Of a DNA stretch of 64,000 nucleotides, positions 48,738 to 57,518 are shown one piece after another (positions within the stretch are counted from its first letter, which is position 1; every line of letters begins with the position of its first letter). The DNA is from Mesosutterella porci. GTDB taxonomy: Bacteria; Pseudomonadota; Gammaproteobacteria; Burkholderiales; Burkholderiaceae_F. Location: assembly GCF_022134585.1 (NCBI RefSeq), contig NZ_JAKNCT010000008.1:97104-161103 (forward strand), read 5' to 3'. The notes under the pieces were generated by a model. That model was not told the DNA's origin and ran no database searches. It saw nothing but the letters and a program-made list of their open reading frames with translations. A program made the translations under genes and the position numbers.

Positions 48738-49319
48738 TCAGTTTCTGAAATACCGGGCGATTTCCTCGGAAACGGCGTTTTTCACTATGAGGTCAAGCCG
48801 TCCGGAGACGTCGTTGCGGATGCGGTCGGCGGCCGAAGCTGCGGCCGAGCGGGCGGCCTGCTCGATCACCGGGTCGAGCTGCTCGAGAATCGAGCGCTGG
48901 ATCCGGGGCTGTAGGTAGGCGATGAGCTCCTCGGTCGAAAGCGAGCGCACGGGCCGCGGGGTCTCGCGCCGGGACAGTCCGCTGAAGCGGACCGGCTCGC
49001 GCTCGGCCGGCGCGGCCGGGTGCGCGGCGGGCTGCGCTGCAGGAGGGCTTAAGGGGGCCGGCTCAATGCGCTCGGCCGCCCCGGAGCCCGAGAACGAAGG
49101 CACGCGGAAGAAGGAGGCCGAAGGCTGCGCGCTGCGGGGCGCGGGGTCCGGCTCCGGGGCTGGGGCGGGCTCCAGGGACGGCTCGCGCGAGGGTTCGGCG
49201 GGCTCCATCTCGGGCAGCGCCCCGGCCCGGCTCGAGCAGGCTTCGAGCTCGCTCCAGGAGGCCACGATGGGTCGCGAGAGCGTCGGGATGACGCGGGCGG
49301 AGGAATAAGGTTCTGTCAT
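48738..49319 (-). CDS. Pro/Ala-rich protein of unknown function between holC and valS
   Basis: The 193-aa product is dominated by a Pro/Glu/Ala-rich stretch (about 35-120). The C-terminal 70 residues are helical (S-T-E-E-L-I-A-Y-L-Q-P-R-I, then D-P-V-I-E-Q-A-A). Its position between holC and valS matches a small gene of unknown function (DUF2486) in related Burkholderiales, but the sequence match was not verified. No catalytic motif is visible. Confidence 0.5.
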   Translation of the reverse strand: MTEPYSSARVIPTLSRPIVASWSELEACSSRAGALPEMEPAEPSREPSLEPAPAPEPDPAPRSAQPSASFFRVPSFSGSGAAERIEPAPLSPPAAQPAAHPAAPAEREPVRFSGLSRRETPRPVRSLSTEELIAYLQPRIQRSILEQLDPVIEQAARSAAASAADRIRNDVSGRLDLIVKNAVSEEIARYFRN

Positions 49320-49324
49320 GTCTT

Positions 49325-49759
49325 TCAGCGGCTTCCTTGGTCGTAAGCCTTCAGCGGGCAGTTGAGTTTTCGGTAGATTTTATAGCGCGCGCGTGCGGCG
49401 GCGGTTTCCTCCGGCACGGAGGAGACGATGTCCACCACGCGGTCGAACCTCCTGAAGAGCTGCTCGAAGTCGGGAGGCACCGACTCGTCGAGCAGCAGCA
49501 GCACGTCGGAGTCGGGCAGCCGCGAGGGATCCTCGCTCAGCACGACCCTGGCCTCCTGCGCGTCTTGCGAGCCGGCCATCGCATGAGGGACGAAGGACAG
49601 GTCGTCGAAGGCCCAGAGCCTGCGGTTGAAGTCCGCGAGCCGCGCGGAGTCCGAGCTCCAGACGGCCACCGACTTGCCCATCTTCCAGACCTTGCGCACG
49701 AAGAGGCAGGCGTACTGCAGGCGGCTGCCCACGTTGAAGTGAAAATCAATCTGCTGCAT
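49325..49759 (-). CDS. holC: DNA polymerase III subunit chi
   Basis: The 144-aa product begins I-D-F-H-F-N-V and continues with a short alpha/beta domain containing Y-A-C-L-F-V-R-K and the later L-L-L-L-D-E-S-V-P segment, typical of HolC. Chi links the clamp loader to SSB. The pepA-holC-valS order is well known; here an additional gene lies between holC and valS. Confidence 0.85.
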   Translation of the reverse strand: MQQIDFHFNVGSRLQYACLFVRKVWKMGKSVAVWSSDSARLADFNRRLWAFDDLSFVPHAMAGSQDAQEARVVLSEDPSRLPDSDVLLLLDESVPPDFEQLFRRFDRVVDIVSSVPEETAAARARYKIYRKLNCPLKAYDQGSR

Positions 49760-49892
49760 TTTGGCTGTTCAAGGGGAAAAAGTCCCGTTAGGCATGCTTC
49801 CAGTTTAACGGCGCCGGGCGGGTCTGCCTTTGCCTTGCGGTGATTCGCCGTCCATAATGTCTCCGTAGCCCTTCTCTTTTTCGGAGGATTCC

Positions 49893-50291
49893 ATGGATTC
49901 CGTGCCAAAACTGCGCCTGTCGCGTTCGACCAACAACCTTGAGAAACTGATCGCCTTCTACTGTTCGGGCCTGGGCTTCGAGATCCTCGACCGCTACGAG
50001 CAGCAAAACGGATGGGACGGCGTGATCTGCGGCCACAGGGACTGGCCCTACCAGCTGGAGTTTTCCCAGAAGCGCGAGACCGAGGACGTGCCGCGCGCCC
50101 CGACGCTCAATCACTTCATCGTGTTTTCCATTCCCGATGACAAGGAGTGGAAGGCGGTGCTCGCCCGCATGTTCGAAAACGGCTTCCGGCAGGTGACCAA
50201 CCCCCAGCTCTACGCAGACCCGTCGACGGCCGCCTATGAGGATCCGGACGGCTACCGCGTCGTGCTTCGCAAAGGCGTCTGGAAAAAATAA
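49893..50291 (+). CDS. VOC-superfamily protein (glyoxalase-like)
   Basis: The 132-aa protein shows two beta-alpha-beta-beta-beta modules of the vicinal oxygen chelate fold: an N-terminal S-T-N-N-L-E-K-L-I-A-F-Y segment and a C-terminal Y-E-D-P-D-G-Y-R-V-V-L. Substrate is unknown; members include dioxygenases, resistance proteins and glyoxalases. The metal ligands cannot be assigned with confidence. Confidence 0.75.
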   Translation: MDSVPKLRLSRSTNNLEKLIAFYCSGLGFEILDRYEQQNGWDGVICGHRDWPYQLEFSQKRETEDVPRAPTLNHFIVFSIPDDKEWKAVLARMFENGFRQVTNPQLYADPSTAAYEDPDGYRVVLRKGVWKK

Positions 50292-50310
50292 GCCGGGCAG
50301 GATGAACTGT

Positions 50311-50355
50311 CTGAACTGTCCCCAGAAGGTGAGACACTTTCTGGGGACAGTTCAG
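50311..50355. repeat. Perfect 17-bp hairpin
   Basis: Bases 50311-50327 and 50339-50355 form a 17-bp perfect inverted repeat with an 11-base loop. It lies between the VOC gene and tRNA-Ala and contains CTGTCCCCAG, a core common in REP-like repeats. A T-rich tract follows only about 20 bases away. Whether it recurs elsewhere in the genome cannot be seen here. Confidence 0.7.
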
Positions 50356-50423
50356 GACGCAGGAGCAGGAATTGCTTTTTTCCTGGCAACGTGTAAAATA
50401 CATCACCTCTCGTATGAGAAACC

Positions 50424-50499
50424 GGGGAAGTAGCTCAGCTGGGAGAGCGCAGCGTTCGCATCGCTGAGGTCGGGAGTTCGATCCTCCTCTTCTCCACCA
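50424..50499 (+). tRNA. tRNA-Ala (anticodon CGC)
   Basis: The 76-base gene has a 7-bp acceptor stem with the G3:U70 alanine identity pair and the anticodon loop TTCGCAT. The anticodon is CGC. The CCA end is encoded. The 3' half (from 50475) is duplicated at the other end of the integrated element, so this copy retains the complete tRNA. Confidence 0.95.
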
Positions 50500-50502
50500 A
50501 AT
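50475..50502 (+). other. attL, left attachment site of the element
   Basis: A 28-base sequence covering the T arm and 3' end of tRNA-Ala is repeated exactly at 63761-63788. It marks the left boundary of the integrated element. Confidence 0.9.
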
Positions 50503-50507
50503 CTAAG

Positions 50508-50542
50508 TCCCAGACTGTCTTATGACGTCTGGGATTTCTTTT
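50508..50542 (+). terminator. Terminator inside the left end of the element
   Basis: TCCCAGAC (50508-50515) pairs with GTCTGGGA (50527-50534), followed by a T-rich TTTCTTTT tract. It ends transcription of tRNA-Ala, whose original terminator was displaced to the right end of the element. Confidence 0.8.
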
Positions 50543-50607
50543 ATCTTCAATCACTTAGCTTAAAACAAGCTCCAAAACAGTCCAAGGAATTCCCGGGGAA
50601 TCCACGC

Positions 50608-50664
50608 TTTTAGTATGGAAAATATAATGGGAAAGGAGTTAGGTCATCTTCTTTCCATACTAAA
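50608..50664. promoter_or_regulatory. Inverted TTTAGTATGGAAA sites before the integrase
   Basis: TTTTAGTATGGAAAA (50608-50622) and its reverse complement TTTCCATACTAAA (50652-50664) flank the integrase promoter region. The second overlaps the start codon. A third copy lies at the right end (63696-63709). The arrangement suggests arm-type integrase or excisionase binding sites, or autoregulation. Confidence 0.6.
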
Positions 50665-52013
50665 TGCCAAAAATCGCTAAGGAATTAACGGCTGTGGCCG
50701 TGAAGGCTCTCCCCGACGGGACGCATTCTCTCGGCGGAGTCAAGGGGCTGTATCTCAGGAAGCGGCACGGCATAGGCTGGTACATCCTCCGCTACAAGAT
50801 CGCGGGGGCGAGCCATGACTTGGGACTAGGGACTTACCCTCGGATGTCTCTCGCCTTGGCGCGGAAGCTGGCCCGGGAAGCCCGGGACAAGATCGAGCAG
50901 GGCGTCGACCCGATTGCCGAGAAGAAGGCGAAGGCCGCGGCGGCCATAGCGGAACGCGAGGCGAAGGAACGCGCCTTGAACCCTGTCACCTTCAAGCAGA
51001 TCGCCGAAGAGTGGATGGCGGAGCAAATTCAGCAGGGGCAGTGGGCCCGGAACCAGCGCCGCGAGGCGAGCACCCGGCAGGTTCTTGAAAAGCACGTCTA
51101 CCCCGCCTTCGGCAACAAGGACATCGAGGACATCACGCCCGAGGATGTCCGAGCATGCCTCGCGCCTATCTGGAAGACCATCCCGCGCACGGCCGACAAG
51201 GCGAAGACCTATATAAAACAGATCCTCCGGTGGGCGATCGCGCTCCACAAGCGTAAGAATCAGGTCAACCCCGCTTCCATGGACGGCGCCCTCGGCGTCC
51301 TCATGGAGTCATACAAGATCGGGCGGAAGGAGCGCCAGAACTACGCTGCCTGCTCCGTAGAGGAGCTCCCGCGGCTGATGGCGGAGCTTGACGCCCTCGC
51401 CCCGTCGACTTCCGCGCGAGCACTTCAGTTTTCCTTTCTTACGGCAACGCGCTCCAAGGCCGTTCGGCTCGCCGAGTGGAAGCAATTTAATTTAGAGGAG
51501 CGAATCTGGCGGGTGCCGCTGGACAACGACAAGATGAAAAGCCCGAACCGGGACCGCACGATTTTCCTGTCCTCGCGGGCCGTCGCCCTGCTTGAATCGC
51601 TGCCGCACCTCTCGGGGTCCGACTTGGTCTTCCCCAGCAACCGGGGCACAGCCCTCGGGGACGCAGCCCTCGGGGCGATTTTGAAGCGCTTACACCTGAA
51701 GCGGAAGGCCGAAGACGGGATCGGCTGGATAGACCCCGTGAAGTCCCGGAAGATGGGCTCACCGCAGCGGATAACGCAGCACGGGACCGCCCGAGCCACC
51801 TTCCGGACATGGGCCAAGGACGACGCCCTAGGGAACAACAGGCGCTTTGATCAGGAAGCTGTAGAGCTCTGCCTGCTGCACTCGAAGGACGACGCCTACC
51901 ACGGCGCCTACGACCGGGCTCCTCTTGAAAACGAACGCCGGGCGATCGTGGAGGCTTGGGGTGAGTACTGTTATTCCTACTTGGATAAGCTACGGGATCA
52001 TACACAGCACTGA
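50664..52013 (+). CDS. int: P4-type tyrosine integrase
   Basis: The 449-aa protein has the N-terminal DUF4102 arm-binding domain (V-K-G-L-Y-L-R-K-R, then D-L-G-L-G-T-Y-P), a core-binding domain, and the catalytic domain with Arg in T-A-T-R-S-K-A, H-x-x-x-R in H-G-T-A-R-A-T-F-R-T-W, a later L-L-H, and the Tyr in A-Y-D-R. It integrates and excises the element at the 3' end of tRNA-Ala. The start codon overlaps an arm-type site. The gene points away from the tRNA. Confidence 0.93.
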   Translation: MPKIAKELTAVAVKALPDGTHSLGGVKGLYLRKRHGIGWYILRYKIAGASHDLGLGTYPRMSLALARKLAREARDKIEQGVDPIAEKKAKAAAAIAEREAKERALNPVTFKQIAEEWMAEQIQQGQWARNQRREASTRQVLEKHVYPAFGNKDIEDITPEDVRACLAPIWKTIPRTADKAKTYIKQILRWAIALHKRKNQVNPASMDGALGVLMESYKIGRKERQNYAACSVEELPRLMAELDALAPSTSARALQFSFLTATRSKAVRLAEWKQFNLEERIWRVPLDNDKMKSPNRDRTIFLSSRAVALLESLPHLSGSDLVFPSNRGTALGDAALGAILKRLHLKRKAEDGIGWIDPVKSRKMGSPQRITQHGTARATFRTWAKDDALGNNRRFDQEAVELCLLHSKDDAYHGAYDRAPLENERRAIVEAWGEYCYSYLDKLRDHTQH

Positions 52014-52247
52014 CAGTTTTTTTGAATCTCTGAGAAAAAGGTAAAAAAACAACAAAACCCCCTCCCTGTGAGACGACGGCCGCCTGTTGCCTACTTTTCA
52101 GGGCGGCGCCTGCCCGCAACAAGGAATCGATACTTTTCCAAGACCCATACTCCACTCGGGTAAAAAGGGTATAAAGACGTAGTAAGACCTTGTTGGACAG
52201 TACCGAGGTTTTTCGGCAAGCAAATGTCCTGCTGCAGGGGGTGAGTT

Positions 52248-54650
52248 TTGGGAACGACAAAATACCTATCGGAAGAAGACACTAAGGCTAGGTACATCAC
52301 CCCTGCGCTGACCGGAAAAGGCTGGAAGGCCGAGGACATGCTTTTCGAATACAGTCTTCGGGCTGACCGCATGCAGATTGTCCCCGGCACCAACGAGGCG
52401 AAGAGCATCCCTCCGGACGACTCCCGCAACCGGCCTGATTACATCCTCCTGCACGGAAACAACCGCCCGATTGCCGTGATCGAGGCCAAACGCTTCGGAA
52501 AAACGGCTCAGGACGGTATAGATCAGGCCGCACGGTACGCTGCAACGCTTGACGTACCCTTCGCCTTTGCTTCGGCAGGGGATGAATTCATAAAGGTCAA
52601 GCTATATCCGACTTACAGCGTCGAGCACCTGAGGCTTGATGAGTTCCCCACGCCCGAGGCACTTTGGGACGAGTGGTGCGACGCCCGCGGGATCCCCAAT
52701 AGCGGCGAAGTTCGGCGCCGAGAGGAAAAATCCCTCTACTACACGTCGACCGACGGCCGGAAGCCCCGCTACTACCAAATGGTGGCAATCAACCGCACGG
52801 TCGACGCCGTCCTGTCCGGGAAGCGTCGTCGCGTGCTTCTTGTCATGGCAACCGGGACCGGCAAGACCTTTGTTTCCTTCCAGATCATCTGGCGGCTACT
52901 GAAGGCCAAGGCTGCGAGGCGGGTGCTGTATCTCGCCGACCGCAACCAGCTCATTGATCAGGCGATCGACAAGACTTTCACGCCCTTCGGGAACACTGTC
53001 CGGAAAATCACCCGCGGGACGATTGATACCGGCGCCGCAGTCTACATGGGGCTGTACCAGCAGCTGAAGAAAAGCAATCGCGGCGTCGAGGAGGAGGACA
53101 AGGACGCCGATTCCACGCTAGACGTCTTCAAGCAGGTCCCCCGCGACTTCTTCGACCTTGTCGTAGTCGACGAGTGCCACCGGGGCAGCGCCCGCGAGGA
53201 AAGCTCATGGCGGGAAATCCTCGAATACTTCAGAAGCGCAGTGCAAATCGGCCTGACGGCAACGCCGAACAAAAAGGACGGCGCCGACAACGCGGCCTAC
53301 TTCGGCGACCCCATATACACCTACACCTTGAAGCAGGGTATCGAGGACGGATTCCTCGCGCCGTACAAGGTGGTGAACATCGTCTTCGACAAGGACAAGA
53401 CCGGCTGGACCCCCCGCGAGGGCGAGGTTGACGACAACGGGCAACTGATCCCGCAACGCACGTACACCCTTTCCGATTTCGGCACCCGAATCGAAATCCG
53501 GAACCGCACGCATGCGGTCGCCGAAACCGTCACGAAGTACCTTGAGCATATCGGGCGGATGTCCCGGACCATCATCTTTTGCACGACGCAGCACCACGCC
53601 GGGGTCATGCTCGAGGAAATGCGCTCGCTTAACCGCGACATGATGACCGCGAATCCGCTGTGGGCCGTCCGGATGACGGCAAACGACGAAGAGGGCGTCA
53701 AGCAACTGAAGAATTTCACCTCCCCGAAGAAGGCCTATCCCGTCGTAGCCACCACGAGCAAGCTGCTGACGACCGGCGTGGACGCTACGACGGTCAAGCT
53801 CATCGTGCTCGACGCCCCGATTCGTTCGATGACGGAGTTCAAGCAGATCATCGGGCGCGGCACTCGCCTTGACCGGACCCATGGGAAGACTTTTTTCACG
53901 ATCCTCGACTTCCGGGGGGTAACCGCCCTATTCAACGACGCCGACTTCGACGGACCGGTGGAATCGACAGACTGGAACCCAGATCAGGAAGACCCGCCCG
54001 CGAGCGAGGGCGACAAGAACAAGAAGCCCCACCCACACTCGGAGCCTCCGGAACCGAAGCTGCCGCCTTCGGACGACACGCACCTGATTTACGAAGTGCA
54101 TGACGTCGATATCCGGGTGGATTCGCAGCTGGTCCAGTATCTCGACGGGAACGGCAAGCTCATCACGGAAAAGCTGATCGACTACACGCGTCGCAACTTG
54201 CTGCAGCTCTTTGACACGAAAGACAAGTTCCTCGAGGTCTGGAACGGCGCCGAGGAGAAAAAGGAAATCGACAGGGTGCTGCTTGAAAACGGCATTTTCC
54301 TCGACGAGCTGCGCAAGAACCTCCACATGCCCGACGCAGATGAGTTCGACATCATCTGCTACCTCGCATACGGAGAAAAGCACATTTTCCCGCGCAGCCT
54401 CAGGGCGAAGCGAGTGCAGGACGGGACGCTGCTCGACCAGTACCAAGGCGCCGCCAAGAAGATCATGGAGAAACTCCTCGACCTGTACGCACGGCAGGGG
54501 GTTTCCCAGATCGAGAGCGTTGAGGTACTTAAGAACCCCGTTTTCAGCGACGACGGAGGGATCGTGAAAATCTTCCGAGCTTTTGGCGGACGGAACGGAT
54601 ACCTCCAGTCAGTCAAGCGGCTGGTCCGCAGCATCTACGCACCGAATTAA
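52248..54650 (+). CDS. hsdR: Type I restriction enzyme, R subunit
   Basis: The 800-aa protein starts with a PD-(D/E)xK nuclease domain (Asp64 in R-P-D-Y, then E79-A-K81). A superfamily-2 helicase core follows: Walker A A-T-G-T-G-K-T (201-207), the D-E-C-H box (308-311) and G-R-G-T-R-L-D-R. It translocates and cleaves unmodified DNA with HsdM and HsdS. TTG at 52248 is the start, preceded by an AGGGGGTGA ribosome site. The 234 bases upstream hold no gene that I can see. Confidence 0.93.
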   Translation: MGTTKYLSEEDTKARYITPALTGKGWKAEDMLFEYSLRADRMQIVPGTNEAKSIPPDDSRNRPDYILLHGNNRPIAVIEAKRFGKTAQDGIDQAARYAATLDVPFAFASAGDEFIKVKLYPTYSVEHLRLDEFPTPEALWDEWCDARGIPNSGEVRRREEKSLYYTSTDGRKPRYYQMVAINRTVDAVLSGKRRRVLLVMATGTGKTFVSFQIIWRLLKAKAARRVLYLADRNQLIDQAIDKTFTPFGNTVRKITRGTIDTGAAVYMGLYQQLKKSNRGVEEEDKDADSTLDVFKQVPRDFFDLVVVDECHRGSAREESSWREILEYFRSAVQIGLTATPNKKDGADNAAYFGDPIYTYTLKQGIEDGFLAPYKVVNIVFDKDKTGWTPREGEVDDNGQLIPQRTYTLSDFGTRIEIRNRTHAVAETVTKYLEHIGRMSRTIIFCTTQHHAGVMLEEMRSLNRDMMTANPLWAVRMTANDEEGVKQLKNFTSPKKAYPVVATTSKLLTTGVDATTVKLIVLDAPIRSMTEFKQIIGRGTRLDRTHGKTFFTILDFRGVTALFNDADFDGPVESTDWNPDQEDPPASEGDKNKKPHPHSEPPEPKLPPSDDTHLIYEVHDVDIRVDSQLVQYLDGNGKLITEKLIDYTRRNLLQLFDTKDKFLEVWNGAEEKKEIDRVLLENGIFLDELRKNLHMPDADEFDIICYLAYGEKHIFPRSLRAKRVQDGTLLDQYQGAAKKIMEKLLDLYARQGVSQIESVEVLKNPVFSDDGGIVKIFRAFGGRNGYLQSVKRLVRSIYAPN

Positions 54651-54671
54651 AGGCATTCTTTAGGAACAGGC

Positions 54672-56162
54672 ATGGCAACGAATCTTGGGCTTGGGAATTT
54701 CGTCAAGAGAGTTCAGAACATCATGCGGCAGGACGCGGGCGTCAGCGGCGACGCCCAGCGCATCGAGCAGCTGACGTGGATGCTTTTCCTCAAGGCCTAT
54801 GACGACCGCGAGCAGGAGTGGGAAGCCCTTGACCCGACCTACCAGTCCATCATCCCGGAGCAGTTTCGTTGGCATAACTGGGCCCTGACGGGAGTCACCG
54901 AAGATGGGAGAATCGGCGACGAGCTGCGGAACTTCATCGACAACGAGCTTTTTCCGGCCCTTCAGTCCCTGCCGATCACCCCGGAAACCCCGCGCCGCAA
55001 GAGCGTGGTGCGGGACGTCTTTCAGGAAGTCCACAACTACATGAAGGACGGCTCCCTCATCTTTGAGGTTGCGAAGACCCTGAATGAAATCGACTTCACG
55101 GACCCCGTGCAGACGAAGAACTTCGGGAATGTTTACGAAGCCATCCTGCATGACCTGCAGAGCGCCGGCAACGCCGGCGAGTACTACACGCCCAGAATCC
55201 TGACGAACTTCATGGCGGAGCACGTTGACTTGACGCTCGGGGACCGGGTGGCCGACCTAGCGTGCGGCACCGCCGGTTTCCTTGTCTCGGCAATGAACGT
55301 GCTGCGCCGTCAGGCGAAGACCAACGAAGACCGCGACCAAATCGACAACCGGACGATTTACGGCGTCGAAAAGAAGCCGCTGCCATACCTGCTCGCCTGC
55401 ACGAACCTGATCCTCGAAGGCATCGTCAACCCGAACATCGACCACAGGAATTCGCTCGCCAACGACCTCGACAACAGCCCCTTTGAGCAGAAGGAGCTCG
55501 CGGATGTCATTCTCATGAACCCCCCGTATGGCGGGACCGAGAAGACGAGCATCCAGAACAATTTCCCCGCCGACCTGAAGAGCTCCGAAACTGCCGACCT
55601 GTTTCTCGTGCTGATGATGGAGCGCCTGAAGACGAACGGTCGGGCGGCCGTAATCGTCCCGGACGGCCTGCTGTTTGGCACGGGCAACAAGACCGAAATC
55701 AAAAAGAAGCTTCTGCGGGAATTCAATCTGCATACCGTCGTACGGCTGCCGGAGGGCATTTTCGCCCCCTACACCTCGATCCGGACGAACGTCCTGTTTT
55801 TCGACCGGACGCACCCGACGGAGCAGACGTGGTTCTACCGCGTCGATACACCTGAGGGAGTCGAACGGTTCTCGAAGACCCGCCCCGCGACCAAGGAAAG
55901 CCTTAAAGGGCTTGAAGCGTGGTGGGTCGACCGGAAACCACTCACGAAGGACGGCGCCGACAAGGCGCGCCTCTACACCGCGAAGGAGATCGAAGCAAAC
56001 GGCTTCAGTCTCGACCTCTGCGGCTATGCGAAGCCCGAAGAAGACACTCGGACCCCCGAAGAAATCCTCGACGACTACTGCGAAGAGTGGAAAAAGTGTC
56101 AGGCCGAGGCGGACGCTGCATTTGCCGAAATCCGAAAGGTGCTCGCGCAGGAGGGCAACTGA
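54672..56162 (+). CDS. hsdM: Type I DNA N6-adenine methyltransferase subunit
   Basis: The 496-aa protein has an N-terminal helical HsdM domain (M-L-F-L-K-A-Y-D), the SAM-binding A-D-L-A-C-G-T-A-G-F motif and the catalytic N-P-P-Y (283-286). It methylates adenine at sites chosen by HsdS. It lies 21 bases after hsdR. Its TGA overlaps the hsdS ATG by one base, so the M and S subunits are coupled. Confidence 0.95.
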   Translation: MATNLGLGNFVKRVQNIMRQDAGVSGDAQRIEQLTWMLFLKAYDDREQEWEALDPTYQSIIPEQFRWHNWALTGVTEDGRIGDELRNFIDNELFPALQSLPITPETPRRKSVVRDVFQEVHNYMKDGSLIFEVAKTLNEIDFTDPVQTKNFGNVYEAILHDLQSAGNAGEYYTPRILTNFMAEHVDLTLGDRVADLACGTAGFLVSAMNVLRRQAKTNEDRDQIDNRTIYGVEKKPLPYLLACTNLILEGIVNPNIDHRNSLANDLDNSPFEQKELADVILMNPPYGGTEKTSIQNNFPADLKSSETADLFLVLMMERLKTNGRAAVIVPDGLLFGTGNKTEIKKKLLREFNLHTVVRLPEGIFAPYTSIRTNVLFFDRTHPTEQTWFYRVDTPEGVERFSKTRPATKESLKGLEAWWVDRKPLTKDGADKARLYTAKEIEANGFSLDLCGYAKPEEDTRTPEEILDDYCEEWKKCQAEADAAFAEIRKVLAQEGN

Positions 56163-57499
56163 TGAATATCGAAGCCGTAAAAAGCGCCCTTATCAGCCTC
56201 GCGATTCGAGGCAAGCTGGTGCCGCAGCGCGACGACGAGCCCGAGGTCGAGCAGATCGGCGAGGCGCCGAAGGTGGCGCCGTTCGAGATACCGGCGAAGT
56301 GGAAGTGGGTAAAGCTCACAGCAATAAGCAGCGCCCCTATTAAATACGGCTATACAGCCTCGGCGTCTGCAGAAGGAAATGCCAAGTTTCTTCGAATAAC
56401 TGACATTACAACTGCCGGCGTTAATTGGGATACCGTCCCGTACTGCAAAATAGAAAAAGACAAGGAAAACAAATTCTTGTTAGATTCTGGCGACATCTTA
56501 ATCGCACGAACTGGTGGGACTATAGGGAAAAGCTTTTTGGTCGATTTTGTTAACCAAAAAACCGTTTTTGCTTCTTACCTACTTCGCATTAGGGTTTCCG
56601 AGCGTTTAGCCTCGCCCGTCTATATTCAGCGCTTCCTTGGTAGCCCGTTTTATTGGCAACAAGTTGCATCAGGCTCTAAAGGAACAGGGCAACCAAATAT
56701 CAATGCAAAAACTCTTGGCTCTCTGAGCGTCCCCCTCCCGCCCCTCGCCGAGCAGCGCCGCATCGTCGCGAAGCTCGAAGAACTGCTGGAGCCGCTGTCC
56801 CGCGTTCAGGAGCGCCTCGGCCGCTTGACGCACGACTTCCCGGAGCAGTTCAAGGCCGCGGTGCTGCAGAAGGCCATACAGGGCAAGCTGGTGCCGCAGC
56901 GTGACGACGAGCCCGAGGTCGAGCAGATCGGCGAGGCGCCGAAGGTGGCGCCGTTCGAGATACCGGCGAAGTGGAAGTGGGTAAAGCTCACAGCAATAAG
57001 CAGCGCCCCTATTAAATACGGCTATACAGCCTCGGCGTCTGCAGAAGGAAATGCCAAGTTTCTTCGAATAACTGACATTACAACTGCCGGCGTTAATTGG
57101 GATACCGTCCCGTACTGCAAAATAGAAAAAGACAAGGAAAACAAATTCTTGTTAGATTCTGGCGACATCTTAATCGCACGAACTGGTGGGACTATAGGGA
57201 AAAGCTTTTTGGTCGATTTTGTTAACCAAAAAACCGTTTTTGCTTCTTACCTACTTCGCATTAGGGTTTCCGAGCGTTTAGCCTCGCCCGTCTATATTCA
57301 GCGCTTCCTTGGTAGCCCGTTTTATTGGCAACAAGTTGCATCAGGCTCTAAAGGAACAGGGCAACCAAATATCAATGCAAAAACTCTTGGCTCTCTGAGC
57401 GTCCCCCTCCCGCCCCTCGCCGAGCAGCGCCGCATCGTCGCGAAGGTGGAGCAGCTGTTCTCTCAGGTGGACGAGCTGACTGCTCGCCTTTCTTCGTAA
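56162..57499 (+). CDS. hsdS: Type I specificity subunit with two identical target-recognition domains
   Basis: The 445-aa protein is a full two-domain HsdS. Each half contains a conserved K-L-V-P-Q-R-D-D-E-P start, a TRD, and L-P-P-L-A-E-Q-R-R-I-V-A-K leading into a coiled-coil spacer. The two halves are the same protein sequence over about 188 residues, encoded by a 564-bp tandem repeat with one silent change. Normal HsdS proteins have two different TRDs. Two equal halves imply the same half-site read twice in opposite directions, so an interrupted palindrome. The TRD cores are A+T-rich compared with the G+C-rich flanks. Start overlaps the hsdM stop. The frame runs upstream through hsdM, but that extension is not used. 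Confidence 0.92.
   Translation: MNIEAVKSALISLAIRGKLVPQRDDEPEVEQIGEAPKVAPFEIPAKWKWVKLTAISSAPIKYGYTASASAEGNAKFLRITDITTAGVNWDTVPYCKIEKDKENKFLLDSGDILIARTGGTIGKSFLVDFVNQKTVFASYLLRIRVSERLASPVYIQRFLGSPFYWQQVASGSKGTGQPNINAKTLGSLSVPLPPLAEQRRIVAKLEELLEPLSRVQERLGRLTHDFPEQFKAAVLQKAIQGKLVPQRDDEPEVEQIGEAPKVAPFEIPAKWKWVKLTAISSAPIKYGYTASASAEGNAKFLRITDITTAGVNWDTVPYCKIEKDKENKFLLDSGDILIARTGGTIGKSFLVDFVNQKTVFASYLLRIRVSERLASPVYIQRFLGSPFYWQQVASGSKGTGQPNINAKTLGSLSVPLPPLAEQRRIVAKVEQLFSQVDELTARLSS
56210..56773 (+). repeat. TRD tandem repeat, copy 1
   Basis: A 564-bp block inside hsdS that recurs exactly 672 bases downstream. The only difference that I find is C at 56230 against T at 56902, a silent change. The second copy is at 56882-57445. 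Confidence 0.95.
56882..57445 (+). repeat. TRD tandem repeat, copy 2
   Basis: Second copy of the 564-bp TRD block in hsdS. The boundaries coincide with the conserved K-L-V-P-Q and L-A-E-Q-R-R-I-V-A-K segments, places where recombination between HsdS regions would be expected. Confidence 0.95.
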
Positions 57500-57518
57500 A
57501 CCGTCAAAAAGGAAGTCT

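Noticed and set aside
56210..57445. The TRD repeat as an assembly artefact
   Set aside because: Not excluded, but the reading frame is kept across both copies, the boundaries coincide with conserved HsdS segments, and one base differs between the copies, which argues for a real duplication.
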